Below are positions 8,657 to 18,741 of a stretch of DNA of 64,000 nt, in pieces. The notes beneath the pieces were generated by a model that saw nothing but the letters and a program-made list of their open reading frames with translations, was not told where the DNA came from and did not search any database. A program made the position numbers and the translations under genes. The stretch spans positions 558,001 through 622,000 of the forward strand of contig NZ_JAOWPS010000001.1 in the NCBI RefSeq assembly GCF_025753795.1, in the 5' to 3' direction. Each line of letters opens with the position of its first letter. Position 1 is the stretch's first letter. Origin of the DNA: Mesorhizobium sp. YC-39 (lineage in GTDB: Bacteria; Pseudomonadota; Alphaproteobacteria; Rhizobiales; Rhizobiaceae).

Positions 8657-9307
8657 ATGCGGGTTGCCATCATCGACTACGGGTCGGGCAATCTGCGCTC
8701 GGCCACCAAGGCCTTTGAGCGCGCTGCGCACGAAGCCGGCATTGCCGCGACCATCGACCTGACCGCCGATGCCGAACGCGTCCGTACCGCCGACCGCATC
8801 GTGCTGCCCGGCGTCGGCGCCTATGCCGATTGCGCGGCAGGCTTACGTGCCGTCGAGGGCATGTGGGATGCGGTGGAGGAGGTCGCGATCGCCAAGGGGC
8901 GGCCATTTCTCGGCATCTGCGTCGGCATGCAGCTGATGTCGGAGCGTGGTCTGGAAAAGACGGTGACAAAAGGCTTCGGCTGGGTCGCCGGCGACGTCAA
9001 GGAGATCACACCTGCCGATCCAAACCTAAAAATCCCGCAGATCGGCTGGAACACGATCGAGCTCAAGCGCAAGCATCCGCTGTTTTCCGGCATTCCGACC
9101 GGCGCCGGGGGACTGCACGCCTATTTCGTCCATTCCTACCATTTGGATGCGCAGAAGCCGGATGAGGTGCTGGCGGTTGCCGATTATGGTGGCCCCGTCA
9201 CGGCAACTGTCGCCCGCGATAATCTCGCCGGCACGCAGTTCCACCCCGAAAAGAGCCAGGCGCTTGGCCTGGCGCTGATCACCAATTTCCTGAGGTGGAA
9301 GCCCTGA
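8657..9307 (+). CDS. hisH: Imidazole glycerol phosphate synthase subunit HisH
   Basis: The glutamine amidotransferase subunit of IGP synthase, 216 residues. The nucleophile is Cys88 in [11 protein letters not shown], and the His/Glu pair of the catalytic triad is in TQFHPEKSQ. It supplies ammonia to HisF, encoded further down the operon. The start is one base after the DUF2628 stop. Confidence 0.97.
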   Translation: MRVAIIDYGSGNLRSATKAFERAAHEAGIAATIDLTADAERVRTADRIVLPGVGAYADCAAGLRAVEGMWDAVEEVAIAKGRPFLGICVGMQLMSERGLEKTVTKGFGWVAGDVKEITPADPNLKIPQIGWNTIELKRKHPLFSGIPTGAGGLHAYFVHSYHLDAQKPDEVLAVADYGGPVTATVARDNLAGTQFHPEKSQALGLALITNFLRWKP

Positions 9308-9318
9308 AGGAGAAAATC

Positions 9319-9609
9319 ATGAGCAAGAAGGGCTACTGGATCGCGATGATCGATGTCCGCGACCCCGACGTCTACAAGCAGTACATAGAGGCCAACGCAA
9401 AAGCCTTCGCCAAATATGGCGCGAAGTACCCCGTGCGGGCCGGGCGTTACACGAATCCCGAAGGGCTGACGGGCAACCGCCATGTGGTAGTGGAATTCTC
9501 GTCCTACGAAACGGCGCTCGCCTGCTACGAATCGCCTGAGTACAAGGAAGCCTTGAAATTCCGGCTGGCGGCATCGACCGGCCACTTCGTCATCGTCGAG
9601 GGCGCCTGA
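9319..9609 (+). CDS. DUF1330 domain protein in his operon
   Basis: A 96-residue protein of the DUF1330 family, a ferredoxin-like alpha/beta fold related to dimeric alpha-beta barrels. The motifs [19 protein letters not shown] and [19 protein letters not shown] fit the family. No enzymatic role is known. The start with AAGGAG just upstream is preferred over an ATG 24 bases earlier that overlaps the end of hisH. It lies between hisH and hisA and is surely part of the operon. Confidence 0.85.
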   Translation: MSKKGYWIAMIDVRDPDVYKQYIEANAKAFAKYGAKYPVRAGRYTNPEGLTGNRHVVVEFSSYETALACYESPEYKEALKFRLAASTGHFVIVEGA

Positions 9610-9611
9610 TC

Positions 9612-10361
9612 GTGATCCTGTTCCCGGCCATCGACCTCAAGGACGGTAAATGCGTGCGCCTGAAGCACGGCGACATGGCGACCGCGACGATCTACAATGA
9701 CGATCCGGCGGCACAGGCCCGAGCCTTCGAAGAGCAGGGGTTCGAATGGCTGCACGTTGTCGACCTCAATGGCGCCTTCAAGGGCCAGAGCGTCAACAGC
9801 GCGGCGGTCGGCGCCATCCTCAAGGCGACGAAGAACCCGGTTCAGCTCGGCGGCGGCATCCGCACGATTGCGCAGATCGAGGACTGGCTCGACCGCGGGC
9901 TTGCCCGGGTCATTCTCGGCACTGTCGCGGTGCGCGATCCCGATCTGGTCAGGCAGGCCTGCAAGGCGTTTCCGGGAAAGATCGCCGTCGGCATCGACGC
10001 CAAGGGCGGCAAGGTGGCGGTCGAGGGCTGGGCCGAGGCCTCCAGCCTCGGCGTCATCGAACTGGCAAAAAAATTCGAGGGCGCCGGCATCGCCGCCATC
10101 ATCTACACCGACATCGACCGCGATGGGGTGCTGACCGGTATCAACTGGGACGCCACCATCGATCTCGCCGAGGCGGTGTCGATCCCGGTGATCGCTTCGG
10201 GAGGCCTCGCCTCGATCGCCGACATCGTGCGCATGACCATGCCGGATGCGCGCAAACTCGAAGGCGCCATCTCCGGCCGTGCGCTCTATGACGGCCGCAT
10301 CGATCCGGCAGAGGCGCTGGCGATCCTGGCGTCTGGTCCGGAGAAGGCGAGGGGACGATGA
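9612..10361 (+). CDS. hisA: Phosphoribosylformimino-AICAR-phosphate isomerase HisA
   Basis: The ProFAR isomerase of histidine synthesis, 249 residues, a TIM barrel. Asp8 in [10 protein letters not shown] and the aspartate in IYTDIDRDG are the catalytic pair; the phosphate-binding IASGGLAS loop is visible. Translation begins with GTG three bases after the DUF1330 stop. The last codons overlap the start of the following arginase-like gene by four bases. Confidence 0.97.
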   Translation: MILFPAIDLKDGKCVRLKHGDMATATIYNDDPAAQARAFEEQGFEWLHVVDLNGAFKGQSVNSAAVGAILKATKNPVQLGGGIRTIAQIEDWLDRGLARVILGTVAVRDPDLVRQACKAFPGKIAVGIDAKGGKVAVEGWAEASSLGVIELAKKFEGAGIAAIIYTDIDRDGVLTGINWDATIDLAEAVSIPVIASGGLASIADIVRMTMPDARKLEGAISGRALYDGRIDPAEALAILASGPEKARGR

Positions 10362-11194
10362 AACTCTCGATCATCCTCGCACCCTATGACAGCGGCCACT
10401 ATCACGGCGGCTGCGGCCAGGGGCCAGATGCACTCGTCACCGGCGGGCTGGTCGAAGCCATGACGCTGGCCGGTCACGACATCGCCGTCAAGGATATCGG
10501 CAAGGTCGGCGACACGCAGGAGCGCGAAATTGCAACGGGCTTCGCGGTCTGCAATGCCGTTGCAACCGAAGTTCGGGCTGCCCGTGACAATGGCCGGTTT
10601 CCCATCGTTCTTGCAGGCAACTGCCTGACCTGCGCTGGCGCGGTCGCCGGCGAGGACGCCGATGCGATCATCTGGGCCGACCAGCATGGCGACCTCAACA
10701 CGCCTGAAACATCGATATACGGCTTTCTCGACGGTATGGCGCTGGCAACGGTGCTCGGACTTTGCTGGCGGCCAATGGCGTCGGCCATTCCTGGCTTCCA
10801 TGCCATCGATCCGTCCCGCTGCGTCCTGGTCAATGCCCGTGACCTTGACCCGGCCGAAAGGCTGTTGCTGGAGACGCTGCCGGTCATTCGAACGGAATGC
10901 CCGGACGCAGCCAAAGCCGCTGAACGGCTAAAGGCAGCAGGCTCGGTCCGGGCGCATATGCATCTCGATCTGGATGTTCACGACCCGCAGGACCTGCAAG
11001 CCAACCGCTATACCCATCCGGGTGGGCCGGGACCGGACCAGCTGCGCGAGGCGGTCTGCGTCATGGCGCGTTCATTGCCCATCTCAGGCGTGACCATTTC
11101 GGCCTTTGATCCGGCATTCGATGCGCAGGCGGATGTGCCGCCGCTGGTCGGCCGCTTGCTCACCGATCTGCTCGCAACAGTGGAGAGCCGCTGA
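10358..11194 (+). CDS. Arginase/agmatinase-family (ureohydrolase) protein
   Basis: A 278-residue ureohydrolase-superfamily protein. Metal-ligand motifs DQHGD (in [14 protein letters not shown]) and DLDVHD are present. The first family motif, normally GGDHS, reads AGNCLTCAG, so the usual histidine ligand is missing. It may therefore use an altered metal site or a different substrate, or have lost activity. It overlaps hisA and hisF by four and one bases, so it is translationally coupled within the his operon. A role near histidine catabolism (formiminoglutamase-like) is tempting but unsupported. Confidence 0.75.
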   Translation: MKLSIILAPYDSGHYHGGCGQGPDALVTGGLVEAMTLAGHDIAVKDIGKVGDTQEREIATGFAVCNAVATEVRAARDNGRFPIVLAGNCLTCAGAVAGEDADAIIWADQHGDLNTPETSIYGFLDGMALATVLGLCWRPMASAIPGFHAIDPSRCVLVNARDLDPAERLLLETLPVIRTECPDAAKAAERLKAAGSVRAHMHLDLDVHDPQDLQANRYTHPGGPGPDQLREAVCVMARSLPISGVTISAFDPAFDAQADVPPLVGRLLTDLLATVESR

Positions 11195-11985
11195 TGCTGA
11201 AGGCCCGCGTCATCCCCTGTCTCGACGTCAAGAATGGCCGTGTCGTCAAGGGCGTCAATTTCGTCGACCTGGTCGATGCCGGCGATCCGGTCGAGGCGGC
11301 CAAGGCCTATGATGCCGCCGGCGCCGACGAACTCTGCTTTCTCGACATCACCGCTTCATCGGACAATCGCGAAACCATCTTCGATGTCGTCGCCCGCACC
11401 GCCGAGCAATGCTTCATGCCGCTGACGGTCGGCGGCGGCGTTCGCCAGGTCGCCGACATCAGGAAGTTGCTGCTGGCCGGCGCCGACAAGGTGTCGATCA
11501 ACACGGCGGCGGTGAAAAACCCGGATTTCGTCACCGAAGCCGCCGACAAGTTCGGCAACCAGTGCATCGTGGTCGCCATCGACGCCAAGAAAGTCTCCGG
11601 CAAGGGCGAGGCTGACCGCTGGGAGATCTTCACCCATGGCGGCCGCGAAAAGACCGGCATCGACGCGGTCGAATTCGCTCAGCGGATGGTCGAACGCGGC
11701 GCCGGCGAGATCCTTTTGACCTCGATGGATCGCGACGGCACCAAGGCCGGCTACGACATTGCCCTGACCCGCGCGGTAGCCGACGCGGTGCGCGCACCGG
11801 TCATCGCTTCCGGTGGCGTCGGTACGCTCGATCACATGGTCAAAGGCATTCGCGACGGCCACGCAGGTGCGGTGCTGGCGGCGTCGATCTTCCATTTCGG
11901 CACATACTCCATCGCCGAGGCCAAGGCGCATATGGCCAGAGCCGGCCTGCCTATGCGGCTGGACTCGTCCGTTGATCGGTCGTAA
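11194..11985 (+). CDS. hisF: Imidazole glycerol phosphate synthase subunit HisF
   Basis: The cyclase subunit of IGP synthase, 263 residues, a TIM barrel related to HisA. Asp11 in [12 protein letters not shown] and the [10 protein letters not shown] segment give the two catalytic aspartates; [12 protein letters not shown] is the phosphate-binding loop. It joins HisH in the complex. A palindromic element separates it from hisE. Confidence 0.97.
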   Translation: MLKARVIPCLDVKNGRVVKGVNFVDLVDAGDPVEAAKAYDAAGADELCFLDITASSDNRETIFDVVARTAEQCFMPLTVGGGVRQVADIRKLLLAGADKVSINTAAVKNPDFVTEAADKFGNQCIVVAIDAKKVSGKGEADRWEIFTHGGREKTGIDAVEFAQRMVERGAGEILLTSMDRDGTKAGYDIALTRAVADAVRAPVIASGGVGTLDHMVKGIRDGHAGAVLAASIFHFGTYSIAEAKAHMARAGLPMRLDSSVDRS

Positions 11986-12031
11986 GCATGGTCGCGAAAA
12001 GAGCGAACCGGTTTTCGGAAAAGATCATTCT
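11986..12031. repeat. Palindromic element of the AACCGG family between hisF and hisE
   Basis: About 45 bases starting GCATGGTCGCGAAAAG and ending GGAAAAGATCATTCT, with the GAACCGGTTTTC core. It fills nearly the whole hisF-hisE gap. Related copies occur elsewhere in this window. Confidence 0.65.
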
Positions 12032-12055
12032 TAAACAAGCAGATAGATGACGCGC

Positions 12056-12382
12056 ATGGCTGAGTTTTCGCTGTCCGATCTGGAGAAAATCATCAGGGAA
12101 CGCGCCCATTCCGGCGACCCGGATTCATGGACGGCGAAGCTGTTCGCCAAAGGCATCGACAAGGCCGCGCAGAAGCTTGGCGAAGAGGCGGTCGAAACGG
12201 TGATCGCGGCCGTCCGCAGCGACAAAAAGGCTCTCGTTTCGGAAAGTGCTGATCTTATGTATCATTGGCTCGTCGTGCTCGGCATCGCAGGTGTTCCGCT
12301 AAGCGACGTGCTCAACGAGCTCGAAGCCCGCACCGGGCGTTCGGGCATCGCCGAAAAGGCGTCTCGGCAGGACCGGGGCTAA
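12056..12382 (+). CDS. hisE: Phosphoribosyl-ATP diphosphatase
   Basis: The second step of histidine synthesis, 108 residues. It has [17 protein letters not shown] at the N-terminus and the metal-binding EEAVE helix of the MazG-like all-alpha NTP pyrophosphatase fold ([14 protein letters not shown]), followed by [13 protein letters not shown]. The start [10 protein letters not shown] follows homologues; an ATG nine bases upstream is possible and no strong ribosome site decides between them. coaA starts 24 bases downstream. Confidence 0.95.
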   Translation: MAEFSLSDLEKIIRERAHSGDPDSWTAKLFAKGIDKAAQKLGEEAVETVIAAVRSDKKALVSESADLMYHWLVVLGIAGVPLSDVLNELEARTGRSGIAEKASRQDRG

Positions 12383-12406
12383 TTGCTGCGGAGGGCAGGA
12401 AACTCG

Positions 12407-13366
12407 ATGGACCAGCTCGCTCCCACCGAGAAGTATTCGCCCTATCGTTTCTTCTCGGCTGAGCAATGGTCGCAGTTTCGCGCCGACACGCCGCTGACGC
12501 TCAGCGAAGATGAAATCAATCGCCTGCGCTCGCTGAACGATCCGGTCGATCTCCAAGAGGTCAAGCGCATCTATCTCTCGCTGTCGCGACTTTTGTCGGC
12601 GCATGTCGAGGCCAGTCAGCTCCTGTTCCGGCAACGGCAGGTTTTTTTCAACGCGCAGGATGTGGTCAAGACGCCGTTCATCATCGGCATTGCCGGCTCC
12701 GTCGCGGTCGGCAAATCGACCACGGCGCGCGTGCTCAAGGAATTGCTGGCGCGCTGGCCCTCGAGCCCCAAGGTCGATCTCGTCACCACCGACGGCTTCC
12801 TCTTGCCGAACGAGATCCTGCGCCGCGACAATCTGATGGAACGAAAAGGCTTCCCGGACAGCTATGATGTCGGGGCGCTGCTGCGTTTCCTGTCCGGCAT
12901 CAAGTCGGCGCAGCGCAATGTCCGCGCGCCCGTCTATTCGCACCTGACCTATGACGTCATTCCGGGCGAGTTTCAGACCATCGACCGGCCGGACATATTG
13001 ATCTTCGAGGGCATCAACGTCCTGCAGCCGGGCAAGCTGCCGAAGGACGGCAAGATCGTGCCGTTCCTGTCGGACTTCTTCGACTTCGCCATCTATATCG
13101 ATGCCGAGGAAGAGCTGATCCACCAATGGTATATCCAGCGCTTCATGCGGCTGCGCGAGACCGCTTTCCGCAACCCGGACTCCTTCTTCCACCGCTATTC
13201 GCAGCTTTCGCAAGGAGCGGCCCGCGCCATCGCCGAAGGCCTGTGGGCCAACATCAACCTGAAGAACCTGCGCGAGAATATCCTGCCGACCAGGGCCCGT
13301 GCCGACCTCATCTTGCGCAAGGGCGCCAATCATCTGGTCGAGGAAGTAGCGCTGAGGAAATTGTAG
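12407..13366 (+). CDS. coaA: Type I pantothenate kinase
   Basis: The first step of coenzyme A synthesis (pantothenate to 4'-phosphopantothenate), 319 residues, the usual size. Walker A is in [27 protein letters not shown] and FEGINVLQ are further family signatures. GGAGGGCAGGA precedes the ATG, which favours this start over one eight codons upstream. Its position after hisE is conserved in rhizobia. Confidence 0.96.
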   Translation: MDQLAPTEKYSPYRFFSAEQWSQFRADTPLTLSEDEINRLRSLNDPVDLQEVKRIYLSLSRLLSAHVEASQLLFRQRQVFFNAQDVVKTPFIIGIAGSVAVGKSTTARVLKELLARWPSSPKVDLVTTDGFLLPNEILRRDNLMERKGFPDSYDVGALLRFLSGIKSAQRNVRAPVYSHLTYDVIPGEFQTIDRPDILIFEGINVLQPGKLPKDGKIVPFLSDFFDFAIYIDAEEELIHQWYIQRFMRLRETAFRNPDSFFHRYSQLSQGAARAIAEGLWANINLKNLRENILPTRARADLILRKGANHLVEEVALRKL

Positions 13367-13424
13367 CGGCGTCGGTTAACGGCGCCTTAGCCTATCGCGA
13401 TTAGCTTTCGACCTCCAGCGGTCT

Positions 13425-13883
13425 GTGACCAATATGCCTGCAACGCGCCTGCCTGACATTTCCGCCTGGCGCACCACATTTGCGCCGCGCCGGTTGCTGA
13501 AATTTGCTTCGGTCGGACTTGCCGCTACGGTCGTCTACGCGCTTTGCGCCAGCCTCTTTACCAGTGCCGGGTCGAGATATCTGTCGCCGGCCATGGCCTC
13601 CCTCGCCGCCTATGCGGTCGCGGCGATATTCTCCTATCTCGGCCACAAGTTCTTCACCTTTATGTCGGCCGGTTCGCATCGCTTCGAGGCGCCGCGTTTC
13701 GCTGTGCTGACCGGGTGCGGCCTTGCCGTTGCCTATCTCCTGCCAGCGCTTCTCGTCGGGCAATTCGGCCTGCCCGTCTCGGTTCCGATACTGCTCACCT
13801 GCATTCTCATTCCCGTGGTCAACTTTGTCGTTCTCGATCGTTGGATCTTTTCCGGCCGCTCCACGGCACGCCAGGACAAGTGA
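13425..13883 (+). CDS. GtrA-like membrane protein
   Basis: A 152-residue protein with four hydrophobic segments (about residues 25-45, 53-75, 87-107 and 115-137). The layout fits the GtrA/PF04138 family, whose members often help move lipid-linked sugars. SYLGHKFFTFMS and the NFVVLDRWIF ending are typical. Translation starts at GTG 13425 or ATG 13434. No glycosyltransferase is next to it, so its substrate is unknown. It converges on alkB. Confidence 0.8.
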   Translation: MTNMPATRLPDISAWRTTFAPRRLLKFASVGLAATVVYALCASLFTSAGSRYLSPAMASLAAYAVAAIFSYLGHKFFTFMSAGSHRFEAPRFAVLTGCGLAVAYLLPALLVGQFGLPVSVPILLTCILIPVVNFVVLDRWIFSGRSTARQDK

Positions 13884-13897
13884 CCGGCGGTGAAACG

Positions 13898-14515
13898 CTA
13901 GCCAGGCAGCGTCACCCGCCGCAGCGTCAGATTGATCCGCCCGCCATTCCTGAGCAGTGCCGAGGTCGACGGATAGATGCGGTCGACACCGTGAAAGCTG
14001 AGGCGGCCTTCTCCGCCAAGCACCACGACATCGCCGCTCTTCAGCCTGAACGACTTCGTGCCGCCTTCACGCGTATTCTGACCGACCCTGAACAGGCAAT
14101 CGTCGCCCAGTGAAACGGAGACGACCGGTGCCGAGAAATCGGTCTCGTCGCGGTCCTGGTGAAGACCCATCTTCGCGTCCTGCGCATAGAAATTGACCAG
14201 GCAGGCCTCCGGCGCATGCGGATAGGCCGACACCGCGCGCCACAGCTCCATCAGCACATCGGGGATCGGCGGCCACGGCGTGCCGGTCACCGGGTGCGTC
14301 GGCTGGTAGCGATAGCCGCGCTCCTTGTCGGTGACCCAGCCGAGCGGCCCGCAATTGGTCATGCGCACGCTCATCTCCTTGCCGGTGCGCGGCATCGCCG
14401 GCACGAACAGGGGAGCCTCCTGCACGACCCGTCTCACTTCCTCGACCAGCGCCTCTTGCACCGAGCGCGACAGGTAGCCGGGCATGTGGCGAACGCCTTT
14501 GGGTAAAACGAGCAT
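13898..14515 (-). CDS. alkB: DNA/RNA alkylation repair dioxygenase AlkB
   Basis: A 2-oxoglutarate/Fe(II) dioxygenase that removes N-alkyl damage from bases; 205 residues from the chosen start. Iron ligands are H119 and D121 in GLHQDRDE and H175 in LSFHGVDR; the arginines of NLTLRR (199-200) bind 2-oxoglutarate. YRYQPTHPVTGTPWPPIP is the usual nucleotide-recognition region. The frame is open 57 codons further upstream, but the extra part is not family-like. Confidence 0.93.
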   Translation of the reverse strand: MLVLPKGVRHMPGYLSRSVQEALVEEVRRVVQEAPLFVPAMPRTGKEMSVRMTNCGPLGWVTDKERGYRYQPTHPVTGTPWPPIPDVLMELWRAVSAYPHAPEACLVNFYAQDAKMGLHQDRDETDFSAPVVSVSLGDDCLFRVGQNTREGGTKSFRLKSGDVVVLGGEGRLSFHGVDRIYPSTSALLRNGGRINLTLRRVTLPG

Positions 14516-14705
14516 CAGCTTGGTCGCTTCATCGGGTTCATCTGGCGAACAATGCCACCAACAAACAGAAACGGCGACCCGAAAGCCGCCGTTCTTCTCG
14601 AGTTTGCGATTGCTCAGAGACTGTTTCGAAATTCGCTCCGGCGAGTCATATGGTGGTGGTTTCGAGAACCGGAGCGCAGCGGACATTTGGGTCCGTGAGC
14701 TTCGC

Positions 14706-14805
14706 GCATGACCCCGAAAATCGAAATCGATTTTCGGAAAGGATCATGCGCAGATTCAAAGTGCTGCAGCGTCCTTTGCGCGTCCAAGACGCGCGGCGCT
14801 GCAGT
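14706..14805. repeat. RIME-like intergenic mosaic element, copy 2
   Basis: A second copy of the element at 3982-4099. The left module runs GCATGACCCCGAAAATCG to GGAAAGGATCATGC, and the right module is bounded by CTGCAGCG and CGCTGCAG. Compared with copy 1 (CTACAGCG/CGCTGTAG), both arms of the right hairpin changed together and base pairing was kept. Confidence 0.65.
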
Positions 14806-14859
14806 AAGCGCAGAAAACGCCATCAGATGGCCGCCGGAGTAAAGTTCCCAAACGGTCTC

Positions 14860-15333
14860 TTAGTCGAGGTCCGGTATGCGCAGGACCTGCCCCGGATAGA
14901 TCTTGTCCGGATGCGCCAGCATCGGCTTGTTGGCCTCGAAGATGATGTTGTTCTTCGCGCCCTTGCCCTTGCCATAGCTCTTCTCGGCAATCTTCCACAG
15001 GTTGTCGCCTTTCTTGACCGTATAAAAGGTCGGTTCCTTGGCCGGCGTCGCGGGCGCGTTGGATTCGGGTGTGGCGACCTGCAATTCGTCCGCCTGCACC
15101 TTGGACACGCCAAGCGTGTTGCCGACGGCGATGACGGCCTTTTCGAAGATCGACTGGTCCTTGACCACGCCTTTCAGGACGGCCGTGTCGCCCTTGACGA
15201 CGACTTCCACATTATCGGTGCCGAGGTCGTGCGAATCGAGTTCCTTCTTCAGCGTATCGGCGGTCGGCTCCGCCTCATCGCCGCCGAAGCCAAGCTTCTT
15301 GCCGACGCCCTTGACGAAATCAAACATGCCCAT
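14860..15333 (-). CDS. Kbp-like BON + LysM domain protein
   Basis: A 157-residue protein with an N-terminal BON domain (residues about 20-90, with DTAVLKGVVKDQSIFEKAV) and a C-terminal LysM domain (about 103-155, with YTVKKGDNLWKIAEKSYG and YPGQVLRIPDLD). This arrangement matches the E. coli potassium-binding protein Kbp (YgaU). The start MGMFDFVKGVGKKLG has GGGAG upstream, and no signal peptide is seen, as in Kbp. A potassium-sensing role is known for the E. coli protein and only inferred here. Confidence 0.85.
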   Translation of the reverse strand: MGMFDFVKGVGKKLGFGGDEAEPTADTLKKELDSHDLGTDNVEVVVKGDTAVLKGVVKDQSIFEKAVIAVGNTLGVSKVQADELQVATPESNAPATPAKEPTFYTVKKGDNLWKIAEKSYGKGKGAKNNIIFEANKPMLAHPDKIYPGQVLRIPDLD

Positions 15334-15412
15334 CTGTGGTCTCCCTTGCTGTGGCCGATATCGAACTTGCCATCTGCAACTTTGAATTGGAAGCCGTTTC
15401 GGCCGCGTCTCG

Positions 15413-15850
<438 letters not shown>

Positions 15851-15880
15851 GCCGCAGTCATGGCGCGGCAAATGGAAAAA

Positions 15881-15910
15881 GAAAAGGCCCGATCCCCGGG
15901 TCGGGCCTTT
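15881..15910 (-). terminator. Rho-independent terminator of pckA
   Basis: Read on the minus strand, a 10-bp stem AAAGGCCCGA/TCGGGCCTTT with an 8-base loop is followed by TTCTTTTTCC. It lies 28 bases past the pckA stop. Confidence 0.85.
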
Positions 15911-15937
15911 GCAACGCGTTCAGTCTGCCTGAAGCGT

Positions 15938-17548
15938 TTACTCGGCGGCTTCCTGCAGGCGCGGTGCCGCGCCCAACACCGTGGCGTCGACATGGATCTC
16001 GAATTTTTCGAAATTGACGGCGAACATGCCGACCAGCCTGGCCGCTTGCCGGTCATAGGCCGACGTATCGGTCCAGGTCGTTCTCGGATCGAGAATGGCT
16101 GGATCGACGCCCGCGACCGCCACCGGCACCTCGAAGCCGAAATTGGCGTCGGTGCGGAAATCGGCCGTCTTCAGCGAGCCGTTGAGGGCGGCGGCAAGCA
16201 ACGCCCGCGTCGCCTTGATCGGCATCCGCTTGCCGGTGCCGTAGGCGCCTCCGGTCCAGCCGGTGTTGACCAGCCAGCAATCGACGCCGTGGTGGGCGAT
16301 CAGCTCGCGCAGCAGATTGCCGTATTCCGATGGATGGCGCGGCATGAACGGTGCGCCGAAACAGGTCGAGAACGTCGCTTCGGGTTCGGTCACGCCCTTT
16401 TCGGTTCCCGCCACCTTGGCGGTATAGCCGGAGAGGAAATGGTACATCGCCTGCGCCGGCGTCAGCCGCGCGATCGGCGGCATCACGCCGAAGGCGTCGG
16501 CGGTCAGCATGATAATGTTCTTCGGATGGTTGGCACGCCCCGTCCTGCTGGCATTGGCAATGAAGTCGAGCGGGTAGGCGCAACGGGTATTCTCGGTCAG
16601 CCTGCCATCGTCGAAATCCGGCACGCGAGCCGCGTCGAGCACGACATTCTCCAGCACGGTGCCGAAGCGCTGGGTGGTTGCGAAGATCTCCGGCTCGGCT
16701 TCCGCCGAAAGCTTTATCGTCTTGGCATAGCAGCCGCCTTCGAAATTGAAGATGCCGTGCGGACCCCAGCCGTGCTCGTCGTCGCCGACCAGCACACGCG
16801 AGGGATCGGCCGACAGCGTCGTCTTGCCGGTTCCCGACAGGCCGAAGAAAATGGCGGCGTTGCCGTCGGCACCTTCATTGGCCGAGCAATGCATCGGCAT
16901 GACGCCCTTCGCCGGCAACAAATAGTTGAGCACGGTAAACACCGACTTCTTCATTTCGCCGGCATAGGAAGTGCCGCCGATCAGCACGATCATGCGCGAG
17001 AAATCGACGGCGATCACCGTTTCGGTGCGGGTGCCGTGGCGGATCGGGTCGGCGCGGAAAGACGGCAGGTCGATGATCGTCATGTCGGGCACGAAGTACT
17101 CGAGTTCGGCGGTCCGCGGGCGGATCAGCAGGTTGCGGATGAACAGCGAGTGCCAGGCAAGCTCCGTGATGACCCTGGTCGGCAGTTTCAGGTTCTCGTC
17201 GGCGCCGCCGACCAGGTCCTGCACATAAAGGTCCTTGTCTGCCGCATGCGCGCGGAAATCGGCAAGCAGCGTGTCGAACTGCGCCGGCGAGATCGCCTTG
17301 TTGTTGTCCCACCACACATGCGGCTCGGTGGCGACATCGCGCACGATGAATTTGTCCTTGGGCGAGCGTCCGGTGTGCTGTCCGGTCTCGGCGACGAGCG
17401 CGCCATGCGCGGTGAGGCGGGCCTCCCCGCGGCGGATCGCTTCCTCATAAAGGGCGGGCGCCTCGAAATTGTAGCGCACCATGCCTGAGGTCCTCAGGCC
17501 GATTCGATCGATCGGGTATGCTGGATTGCGTTTGCCGGCTTCCGACAT
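15938..17548 (-). CDS. pckA: Phosphoenolpyruvate carboxykinase (ATP)
   Basis: Converts oxaloacetate to phosphoenolpyruvate, the entry to gluconeogenesis during growth on organic acids; 536 residues, the usual rhizobial size. The kinase-1a P-loop [13 protein letters not shown] and the metal-binding [12 protein letters not shown] region are visible. The start [14 protein letters not shown] fits homologues. It is transcribed alone, with its own terminator, and diverges from chvI across a 320-base AT-rich region holding candidate LacI-type operators. In Sinorhizobium pckA is controlled by the LacI-family regulator PckR; the same is inferred here. Confidence 0.97.
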   Translation of the reverse strand: MSEAGKRNPAYPIDRIGLRTSGMVRYNFEAPALYEEAIRRGEARLTAHGALVAETGQHTGRSPKDKFIVRDVATEPHVWWDNNKAISPAQFDTLLADFRAHAADKDLYVQDLVGGADENLKLPTRVITELAWHSLFIRNLLIRPRTAELEYFVPDMTIIDLPSFRADPIRHGTRTETVIAVDFSRMIVLIGGTSYAGEMKKSVFTVLNYLLPAKGVMPMHCSANEGADGNAAIFFGLSGTGKTTLSADPSRVLVGDDEHGWGPHGIFNFEGGCYAKTIKLSAEAEPEIFATTQRFGTVLENVVLDAARVPDFDDGRLTENTRCAYPLDFIANASRTGRANHPKNIIMLTADAFGVMPPIARLTPAQAMYHFLSGYTAKVAGTEKGVTEPEATFSTCFGAPFMPRHPSEYGNLLRELIAHHGVDCWLVNTGWTGGAYGTGKRMPIKATRALLAAALNGSLKTADFRTDANFGFEVPVAVAGVDPAILDPRTTWTDTSAYDRQAARLVGMFAVNFEKFEIHVDATVLGAAPRLQEAAE

Positions 17549-17889
17549 GAGTGTCCCTTCTTCGATTTGCCGCATCGTGGCCGGCGAATTTCCGGAACCC
17601 AGAACAGGGCTTTAAGGGTGAAAACCAGAAAAGACGAATGATATCAAATCATTAATCGATTTAAAAATTTTGAAAGTTGTTTAAATCGTTTATATGTGCG
17701 AAAAGTTCGGCAGTTGCCCAAAGGATTGGCGATCGCTGTTCGTCCAATCCATATCGAGGTGCTGTTGTGGCCGCCGCCATGCCGCTGGTGACAGCGAACG
17801 AAGCCTATGCCACATTTTGTACCTAATTTGTCCTGCAAAAGCCCCTTCTCTACCTAAAGAAGGGACAGCTCATGAGGGAGCCGCTTGAA
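17549..17889. other. pckA-chvI divergent intergenic region
   Basis: About 340 bases without a convincing gene; a 64-codon frame on each strand has no family resemblance. It is clearly more AT-rich than its neighbours and should contain the promoters of both pckA and chvI. It includes the inverted repeats listed separately and a hairpin (CCCTTCT/AGAAGGG, 17843-17864) just before the chvI start region. Confidence 0.6.
17652..17694. promoter_or_regulatory. Candidate LacI-type (PckR-like) operators upstream of pckA
   Basis: An AATCGATT palindrome sits in TTAATCGATTTAA (17652-17664). A second CG-centred site, TTTAAATCGTTTATA, lies at 17680-17694. Together they form a perfect inverted repeat CGATTTAAA-N14-TTTAAATCG (17657-17688). 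CG-centred AT-rich dyads are typical of LacI-family operators. The link to PckR is an inference. Confidence 0.45.
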
Positions 17890-18591
17890 ATGGCAACAAT
17901 CGCGCTTGTCGACGACGACCGCAACATTCTGACGTCGGTGTCGATCGCCCTTGAGTCGGAGGGATATCGCGTCGAGACCTACACGGATGGGGCGTCGGCG
18001 CTGGAAGGTCTGGCGGCGCGTCCGCCGAATCTTGCCATCCTCGACATCAAGATGCCACGCATGGACGGCATGGAGCTCCTGCGCCGGATGCGTCAGAAAT
18101 CCGACCTGCCGGTGATCTTCCTGACCTCCAAGGACGACGAGATCGACGAGCTTTTCGGCCTCAAGATGGGCGCCGACGACTTCATCCGCAAACCTTTCTC
18201 GCAGCGTCTTCTGGTCGAGCGGGTCCGCGCCGTGCTGCGCCGGGCCAGCGCCCGCGAGGCGGCGGCCAAGACGCCCAACCAGCAGGCCCGCTCGCTCGAG
18301 CGCGGCCAGCTTGTCATGGACCAGGAGCGCCACACCTGCACCTGGAAGGGCGAGCCGGTGACGCTGACCGTCACCGAATTCCTGATCCTGCATTCGTTGG
18401 CTCAGCGTCCCGGCGTGGTAAAAAGCCGTGATGCGCTGATGGATTCGGCCTATGATGAGCAGGTCTATGTCGATGACCGCACCATCGACAGTCACATCAA
18501 GCGGCTGCGCAAGAAGTTCAAGGCCGTCGATGATGACTTCGAGATGATCGAAACCCTTTACGGAGTCGGATACCGGTTCCGCGAAGCATGA
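17890..18591 (+). CDS. chvI: Response regulator ChvI
   Basis: An OmpR-family response regulator, 233 residues. The phosphoacceptor is Asp52 in [15 protein letters not shown]; Thr/Lys switch residues are in FLTSKDDE and FIRKPFSQ. The C-terminal winged helix ends with [15 protein letters not shown] and [12 protein letters not shown]. ChvI with ChvG controls envelope, exopolysaccharide and acid responses needed for plant infection in rhizobia. The start at 17890 ([10 protein letters not shown]) follows homologues and has GGGAG upstream; an ATG at 17872 is the alternative, whose AAGGG lies inside a hairpin. Confidence 0.96.
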   Translation: MATIALVDDDRNILTSVSIALESEGYRVETYTDGASALEGLAARPPNLAILDIKMPRMDGMELLRRMRQKSDLPVIFLTSKDDEIDELFGLKMGADDFIRKPFSQRLLVERVRAVLRRASAREAAAKTPNQQARSLERGQLVMDQERHTCTWKGEPVTLTVTEFLILHSLAQRPGVVKSRDALMDSAYDEQVYVDDRTIDSHIKRLRKKFKAVDDDFEMIETLYGVGYRFREA

Positions 18592-18729
18592 ATAGGCAGT
18601 AGGCAGTAGGGAATAGTCGGTAGTCAGTTTTGAATGGTGCGAGCGGCCACTCATGCATCGCCGCCATCTCAGCCAACCATTTCTCTCTTTCCTACTGCCT
18701 ACTCACTACTCACTAATTACTAAGCAGGG
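18591..18729. repeat. Inverted-repeat element between chvI and chvG
   Basis: The left arm has TAGGCAGTAGG repeated in tandem (TAGGCAGTAGGCAGTAGG, from 18593), and the right arm has CCTACTGCCTA (18691-18701) followed by CTCACTACTCACTAATTACT. The perfect 11-base arms are about 90 bases apart. It fills the whole spacer between two genes that are usually close together. Confidence 0.6.
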
Positions 18730-18741
18730 AACTGCTATTCG

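Noticed and set aside
17644-17838. 64-codon open frames on both strands between pckA and chvI
   Set aside because: Unusual codon use, no family, and located in an AT-rich promoter region with operator-like repeats.
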